DNA from: Bacteroidota bacterium
Lineage (GTDB): Bacteria; Bacteroidota; Bacteroidia; Bacteroidales; Lentimicrobiaceae
Direction of reading: 5' to 3'
NCBI GenBank assembly: GCA_023441805.1
Contig: JAEZNO010000004.1
Location: forward strand, 1 to 64,000
Length of the DNA stretch: 64,000 nucleotides
The notes under the pieces are model-generated. The model was given only the letters and a program-made list of their open reading frames with translations. It made no database searches and was not told the DNA's origin. Every line of letters begins with the position of its first letter. Position 1 is the stretch's first letter. The position numbers and the translations under genes are program-made. Below are positions 59,738 to 64,000 of the stretch, one piece after another.

Positions 59738-62044
59738 ATGAATCCGATATACTTAGATTATAATGCAACAACGCCGGTTGACCCGGAAATTTTATCGGCA
59801 ATGATGCCTTACCTTACTAAAGTCTATGGTAATCCGTCAAGTAGCCATAAATATGGGACTGATGCCCGCTATGCAGTTGAAAAGGCTCGTGAGCAGGTTG
59901 CTGCATTACTGGAATGTCACCCTGATGAAATAATCTTTACAAGTGGAGGTACCGAGTCAAATAATATTGCCATACAGGGTGCTGCCTTTGCTAATAGAAA
60001 TCGTGGTAATCATATAATCATATCGGCTGTTGAACATCCCGCTGTTACGGAGGTGGCCAGATACTTGCAACAACACGGATTTTCAATTTCAATTGCTCCG
60101 GTTGATTCTTTCGGCAGGGTGGATCCTGAAGTGCTTGAATCACTAATAATTCCATCTACCATTCTGATCTCGGTTATGCATTCAAATAATGAGACAGGTA
60201 CAATTCAACCTGTAAATGAAATAGCTGAGATAGCACACAGGCATCAAATACTATTTCATTCTGATGCTGCACAATCAGTTGGAAAGATCCCGGTAAGTGT
60301 ATCTGATCAGGATATTGATTTATTGAGTGTTGCCGGTCATAAACTGTATGCTCCTAAAGGTGTAGGAGCTTTATACATAAAAAGGGGTATAAAACTGATG
60401 AAATTCAGTCATGGTGCTGATCATGAAAGCAATATTCGCCCAGGTACCGAAAATGTAGCTTATATTGTTGCCTTGGGAAAAGCATGTGAGCTCATAAGCA
60501 ATAGCATTGACAGATATGTGATGTCAATGAAAGAATCACGCGCTAAGATTGCAAAAGGATTAAAACAGCACTTCCCTGATCTCAGAATTAATGGTCATCC
60601 TGATTTTTGTCTTCCAAACACACTGAATATTAGCTTTAAGTCAGTTGCAGCTAAAAACATCATTGCCGCGCTTGATGAGGTAGCCGTTTCGGCAGGTGCA
60701 GCCTGTCATTCAGTAAGTGGTGTTTCCGGTACTTTGGATGCATTGAATCTTCCCCCTGAGTACTCTTTTGGTGCTCTTAGAATTTCAACCGGAAGATATA
60801 CATCCGTTGAGGAAGCTGAAAAAGCTGTTGGTTTCATTGCAAAAGCTGTCAAACATGCTATGGGAGAAGAATATAACACTCCTGACTCTGTGCCCATGGG
60901 TGCAGAGTTGAATCATTCATCAGGTAATTTGATGTTCTCGCATTTTAACGGTGATATCCTGACAACAGTCACACCTGAGTCGTCAGCTATAAAGCAAATT
61001 GCAATTGCAGATTACAGAATTACGCAATTTGACTCAGGATTAGGCTGTGGTTGTAAAATGAAACCACGTGATCTGGAATATATACTGAAGGAGTCACATA
61101 AACTGCCTGAAAGTGTACTTGTCGGAATTGAGACAAGAGATGATGCCGCTGTATGGAAAATAAATGAAAGTGAGGCAATTGTGCAGACCGTTGACTTTTT
61201 CACTCCCATGATTGATGATCCATACGCATTTGGTGCAATTGCTGCTGCTAATTCGCTCAGCGACATCTATGCTATGGGGGCAAAACCTTTGTTTGTTTTG
61301 AATCTTGTTGCGTTTCCTGTAGATAAACTGTCTTTGGATGTATTGAAGGAAATTATACGAGGTGCAACTGATAAAGCAACAGAGGCCGGCATCCCTGTGT
61401 TAGGTGGACATTCAATTGAAGACAACGGAATTAAATTCGGAATGGTTGTAACCGGACGTTCGACGCCTGACAAAATAATAAAGAATTCAGAAGCTAAGGT
61501 AGGAGACTTTCTGCTCCTTACAAAACCTTTAGGCACCGGGATTTTGACCAAAGCATTATCAAAAGGGTTGCTGCAACAGAATGACCAGGCTATGGCTCAA
61601 TGTATAGAATCGATGATGACATTGAACAATAAAGCAGCCGAAGTCATGATCAATTACCCTGTGAATGCCTGTACCGATATTACAGGATTTGGACTTTCAG
61701 GCCATCTGCATGAGATGCTTCATGGTTCAGCAACAGATGCTGAGGTTTATTTTAATCAGATTACTTTTTTTCCTGAAGTTGACAGATTGGCAAGAGTGGG
61801 GATGATCCCCGGCAGTACAGCCAATAATTTAGATGAAAGTCGGAAATGGATGGATTGCTCCTTACTTAGTCCTGCTCATCAGGCAATGTTGTGCGACTCG
61901 CAAACATCAGGGGGCCTACTGATTGCGGTTCCTGAAAATGTCTTAACTGACATTCAACAGGAGATGAGCAGCCAAGGTATTAAAGCTGATATTATTGGTA
62001 GAATAACTTCAGAAGGAGAAGGGAAAATCACTGTTATGTATTGA
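59738..62044 (+). CDS. selD: Fusion of NifS-like cysteine desulfurase/selenocysteine lyase with selenide, water dikinase
   Basis: The 768-residue protein joins two enzymes. Residues 1-375 are a class V PLP desulfurase: IYLDYNATTPVDPE, PLP lysine Lys202 in AGHKLYAPKGVGALY, and catalytic Cys323 in SAGAACHSVSG. After a linker of about 40 residues, residues 413-768 are SelD, which makes selenophosphate from selenide and ATP: LGCGCKMKP (Cys437, Cys439, Lys440), DDAAVW, and GGHSIEDNGIKFG. The usual selenocysteine-or-cysteine position of SelD is cysteine here. The order suggests selenium is released by the first half and activated by the second, then used by MnmH upstream. I see no frameshift; the frame runs through continuously. 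Confidence 0.95.
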   Translation: MNPIYLDYNATTPVDPEILSAMMPYLTKVYGNPSSSHKYGTDARYAVEKAREQVAALLECHPDEIIFTSGGTESNNIAIQGAAFANRNRGNHIIISAVEHPAVTEVARYLQQHGFSISIAPVDSFGRVDPEVLESLIIPSTILISVMHSNNETGTIQPVNEIAEIAHRHQILFHSDAAQSVGKIPVSVSDQDIDLLSVAGHKLYAPKGVGALYIKRGIKLMKFSHGADHESNIRPGTENVAYIVALGKACELISNSIDRYVMSMKESRAKIAKGLKQHFPDLRINGHPDFCLPNTLNISFKSVAAKNIIAALDEVAVSAGAACHSVSGVSGTLDALNLPPEYSFGALRISTGRYTSVEEAEKAVGFIAKAVKHAMGEEYNTPDSVPMGAELNHSSGNLMFSHFNGDILTTVTPESSAIKQIAIADYRITQFDSGLGCGCKMKPRDLEYILKESHKLPESVLVGIETRDDAAVWKINESEAIVQTVDFFTPMIDDPYAFGAIAAANSLSDIYAMGAKPLFVLNLVAFPVDKLSLDVLKEIIRGATDKATEAGIPVLGGHSIEDNGIKFGMVVTGRSTPDKIIKNSEAKVGDFLLLTKPLGTGILTKALSKGLLQQNDQAMAQCIESMMTLNNKAAEVMINYPVNACTDITGFGLSGHLHEMLHGSATDAEVYFNQITFFPEVDRLARVGMIPGSTANNLDESRKWMDCSLLSPAHQAMLCDSQTSGGLLIAVPENVLTDIQQEMSSQGIKADIIGRITSEGEGKITVMY

Positions 62045-62045
62045 G

Positions 62046-62061
62046 ATCAGACGGGTCTGAT
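62046..62061. terminator. Weak hairpin between the selD fusion and ychF
   Basis: ATCAGAC and GTCTGAT (62046-62052 and 62055-62061) are perfectly complementary with only two bases between, right after the selD stop. No T run follows. It may be a weak bidirectional stop signal for these convergent genes. Confidence 0.3.
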
Positions 62062-62062
62062 G

Positions 62063-63160
62063 TCAGACATTAAATCTTATGTGCATGATATCACCATCCT
62101 GCACCACATAGTTTTTACCTTCAACAAATAGTTTTCCTGCTTCGCGGCATGCATGCTCTGACTTATATTTCATAAAATCATCATATCGCATTACTTCTGC
62201 GCGAATAAAACCACGTTCAAGATCACTGTGTATAACGCCTGCGGCCTGAGGGGCGGTCATTCCTTTCTTTATGGTCCAGGCTCTTACTTCTTTAGGTCCT
62301 GCAGTGAAGAACGACATCAGGTTTAATATATCATATGCTGATCTGATAAGTTTATTTACTCCGGGTTCATTTAATCCTGCGTCTTCCAGAAAAGCCTGGC
62401 GGTCTTCTTCACTTTCCAACTCAGCTATCTCTGCTTCAAGCGCCCCTGCAATGATTAACACTTCAGCTTTTTCATCCTTTACTGCTTCTTTGAGCTGGTC
62501 AACATACTTGTTGCCTGTAACTGCTGATTTAGCATCAACATTACATACATAGATGACCGGCTTAGCTGTCAAAAGAAACATATCTTCAATGATTTCCTGC
62601 TCATTTTCATCAAGATCAAGACTCCTGACTGACTGGAAGTTCTCGAGGTGTGCCTTGATCCTTTGAAGCATCTCAATATTGCGTTTTGCTTCCTTATCAC
62701 CGCTTTTTGCAATCTTCTCCATCCTTGCAATCTTGCGTTCAACAAGATCAAGATCCCTTATCTGCAATTCAAGGTCAACTATTTCTCTGTCCCTTGCCGG
62801 ATTCACTGATCCTTCAACATGAGGCAGGTTATCATCATCAAAACAGCGTAAAACATGGATAATTGCATCGGTTTGCTGAATATCGGCAAGGAACTTATTA
62901 CCAACACCTTCACCCTGACTGGCACCCTTAGCTAATCCCGGTATATCAACAATTTCAACAGTAACCGGAACAATCCTGGCCGAATGTATCAGACTGTCAA
63001 TTTCATATAAGCGTTTGTCAGGAACTATTATTTGACCAATATTCGATTTATTAGTACTGTAAGCAAAGTTACTTGTCTGGCCTTTTGTGTTAGAGATGCA
63101 ATTGAAAAGGGTGGTCTTACCTATATTGGTAAGTCCTACGATTCCACATTTTAATGACAT
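62063..63160 (-). CDS. ychF: Ribosome-associated ATPase YchF
   Basis: The 365-residue Obg-family protein has the P-loop GLTNIGKTTLFN, the switch region VDIPGLAKGASQGEGVGNKFLADI, and a C-terminal TGS-like domain ending in GKNYVVQDGDIMHIRF. NVDA replaces the guanine-specific NKxD motif, as in YchF proteins that prefer ATP. It is a conserved translation- and stress-associated protein. A promoter box lies 20 bases upstream. It is convergent with the selD fusion. Confidence 0.96.
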   Translation of the reverse strand: MSLKCGIVGLTNIGKTTLFNCISNTKGQTSNFAYSTNKSNIGQIIVPDKRLYEIDSLIHSARIVPVTVEIVDIPGLAKGASQGEGVGNKFLADIQQTDAIIHVLRCFDDDNLPHVEGSVNPARDREIVDLELQIRDLDLVERKIARMEKIAKSGDKEAKRNIEMLQRIKAHLENFQSVRSLDLDENEQEIIEDMFLLTAKPVIYVCNVDAKSAVTGNKYVDQLKEAVKDEKAEVLIIAGALEAEIAELESEEDRQAFLEDAGLNEPGVNKLIRSAYDILNLMSFFTAGPKEVRAWTIKKGMTAPQAAGVIHSDLERGFIRAEVMRYDDFMKYKSEHACREAGKLFVEGKNYVVQDGDIMHIRFNV

Positions 63161-63179
63161 ATTGAAGATAATTTTAGCT

Positions 63180-63188
63180 GCAAAGATA
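63180..63188 (-). promoter_or_regulatory. Predicted -7 promoter element of ychF
   Basis: The minus strand reads TATCTTTGC, an exact TAnnTTTGC match, 19 bases before the ychF ATG. Confidence 0.5.
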
Positions 63189-63204
63189 GCTATTAACCAT
63201 GAGA

Positions 63205-64000
63205 TTATAATACCGATACCTTTATGCGCATGGAACTTAAGCGTCCCATATCGTCAATACATGTGATTTGATGTTCACCGGCCGTAGCTTCCATATAGAC
63301 GGATTCAGCAGGTCCTGCTTTCTGGTGTAGTTTCTTATCAATATACCAATAAACGGCCCGGGTTCCATTCAAACAATTGCTTTTAAGCATAAGCTTCTGC
63401 TTGCGTCCGGCAATAATGAGGTACTCGGCACCATCGGTAAGTGATGTAATCATAGGACCTGTTTCATGCGACACATAAGTACATTCAGGATTGTGTTCGG
63501 GAATGTGAGTATATGGAATTGACATCTCCTCATAGTAGCTTATTAGTTCAGGCGGGTAATTGTTATAGAATGTGGTTTTGTAACCCTTTAATGGCAGACA
63601 CTCACTACAGTAAGAAATTGTTTCATCTTTATCGGTGAACACCGGTTTCATATGGTTACATCGCATTGATGGTGAAATGCCGGGAAGGAAAGTTTCCATG
63701 ACTCTGTTAGTGCAGAAAGTATCAGGTACCATACCACTTTCAGAACATACTAATCTGAAATCAACATCTTTAGGCGGAAAAAACCAATCTTCACCGGTTT
63801 GCCTTAATTGATTGAATATCATGAAAAGTAGTGGTACAGCTATGTCGGTTCCGTTGAGCTCAGGCACTCCTTTACCATCAAAGTTTCCGGTCCAGACACC
63901 AACCGTAAAGTCAGCATTATAACCTATAGCCCAACCATCCCGGCGACCATAGGATGTTCCGGTTTTCCAGGCAATCTTGGGTAAACCTGCGCTTTCGAGA
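63205..64000 (-). CDS. pbpC: Penicillin-binding protein 1C, 3' part (cut by the window)
   Basis: Only the last 265 codons are in the window; the frame is open at 64000. The transpeptidase KTGTS motif is at 63952-63966, followed by RRDGWAIGYNADFTVGVWTG, the usual end of the class A domain. The remaining 220 residues contain two CxxC-like cysteine pairs and end in a PbpC-type C-terminal Ig-like domain (TSLTDGAEYLI and GEHQITCIDDMG). PbpC polymerises and crosslinks peptidoglycan at the outer face of the inner membrane and is often paired with an alpha-2-macroglobulin gene, which would lie outside the window. Confidence 0.9.
   Translation of the reverse strand, partial: LESAGLPKIAWKTGTSYGRRDGWAIGYNADFTVGVWTGNFDGKGVPELNGTDIAVPLLFMIFNQLRQTGEDWFFPPKDVDFRLVCSESGMVPDTFCTNRVMETFLPGISPSMRCNHMKPVFTDKDETISYCSECLPLKGYKTTFYNNYPPELISYYEEMSIPYTHIPEHNPECTYVSHETGPMITSLTDGAEYLIIAGRKQKLMLKSNCLNGTRAVYWYIDKKLHQKAGPAESVYMEATAGEHQITCIDDMGRLSSMRIKVSVL

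Noticed and set aside
59738..62044. Selenocysteine codon in SelD
   Set aside because: The active-site positions are Cys codons (TGT) and there is no in-frame TGA before the end.

Overview
The window is a low-GC, gene-dense piece of a Bacteroidota chromosome, most like an anaerobic or facultative member of the Bacteroidales/Marinilabiliales group. Four things point there. Two secreted proteins end in type IX secretion sorting domains. SecD and SecF are fused in one chain. Many genes are preceded by the Bacteroidota -7 promoter box TAnnTTTG(C) instead of a Shine-Dalgarno sequence. The order purM, prfA, pyrF also fits what I recall of that phylum. I see no insertion sequence, prophage, CRISPR array or rRNA; this looks like chromosomal backbone with a few accessory genes.

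Layout. 0-8 kb: a tRNA-Ser(UGA) with its terminator, a pirin, a LemA-TPM-TPM cluster, htpG, a branched-chain aminotransferase and a TTHB210-like lipoprotein. 8-20 kb: pyrF, prfA, purM, an OmpA/PorE-like envelope protein with an extra degenerate protease domain, tatA and secDF, then a divergent FG-GAP secreted protein. 20-28 kb: a retropepsin-like protein, a LOG-family protein, uvrA, a lytic transglycosylase, rfbC, lpdA, a RibD/DHFR-like reductase and an Lrp regulator. 28-38 kb: a Cys/Met-metabolism PLP enzyme divergent from lrp, gcvP, an unrecognised conserved protein, a membrane pyrophosphatase, a bifunctional-nuclease-domain protein and a small secreted repeat protein. 38-54 kb: a type IX secreted protein, tamB, tsaD, a lipoprotein overlapping a flavodiiron protein, parC, a BatA-like protein and gdhA. 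54-64 kb: a YwqK-like lipoprotein, rlmB, a RecB/AddA-like helicase-nuclease, mnmH, a NifS-SelD fusion, ychF and the 3' part of pbpC.

How the genes fit together. The clearest functional module is mnmH plus the cysteine desulfurase-SelD fusion. Together they hold every activity needed to take selenium from selenocysteine or selenide to selenophosphate and then to 2-selenouridine in tRNA. An envelope and export theme runs through tatA, secDF, the OmpA-like protein, tamB, the lytic transglycosylase, pbpC and the type IX cargo. An amino-acid and anaerobic-energy theme (gdhA, gcvP, ilvE, lpdA, the Cys/Met lyase, membrane pyrophosphatase, flavodiiron protein) suits an amino-acid-using anaerobe. No whole new system is obvious. 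The best leads are the NifS-SelD/MnmH module, the OmpA-pseudoprotease fusion, the three-repeat secreted peptide, a helically phased CACAT array and an isolated LacI-type operator.
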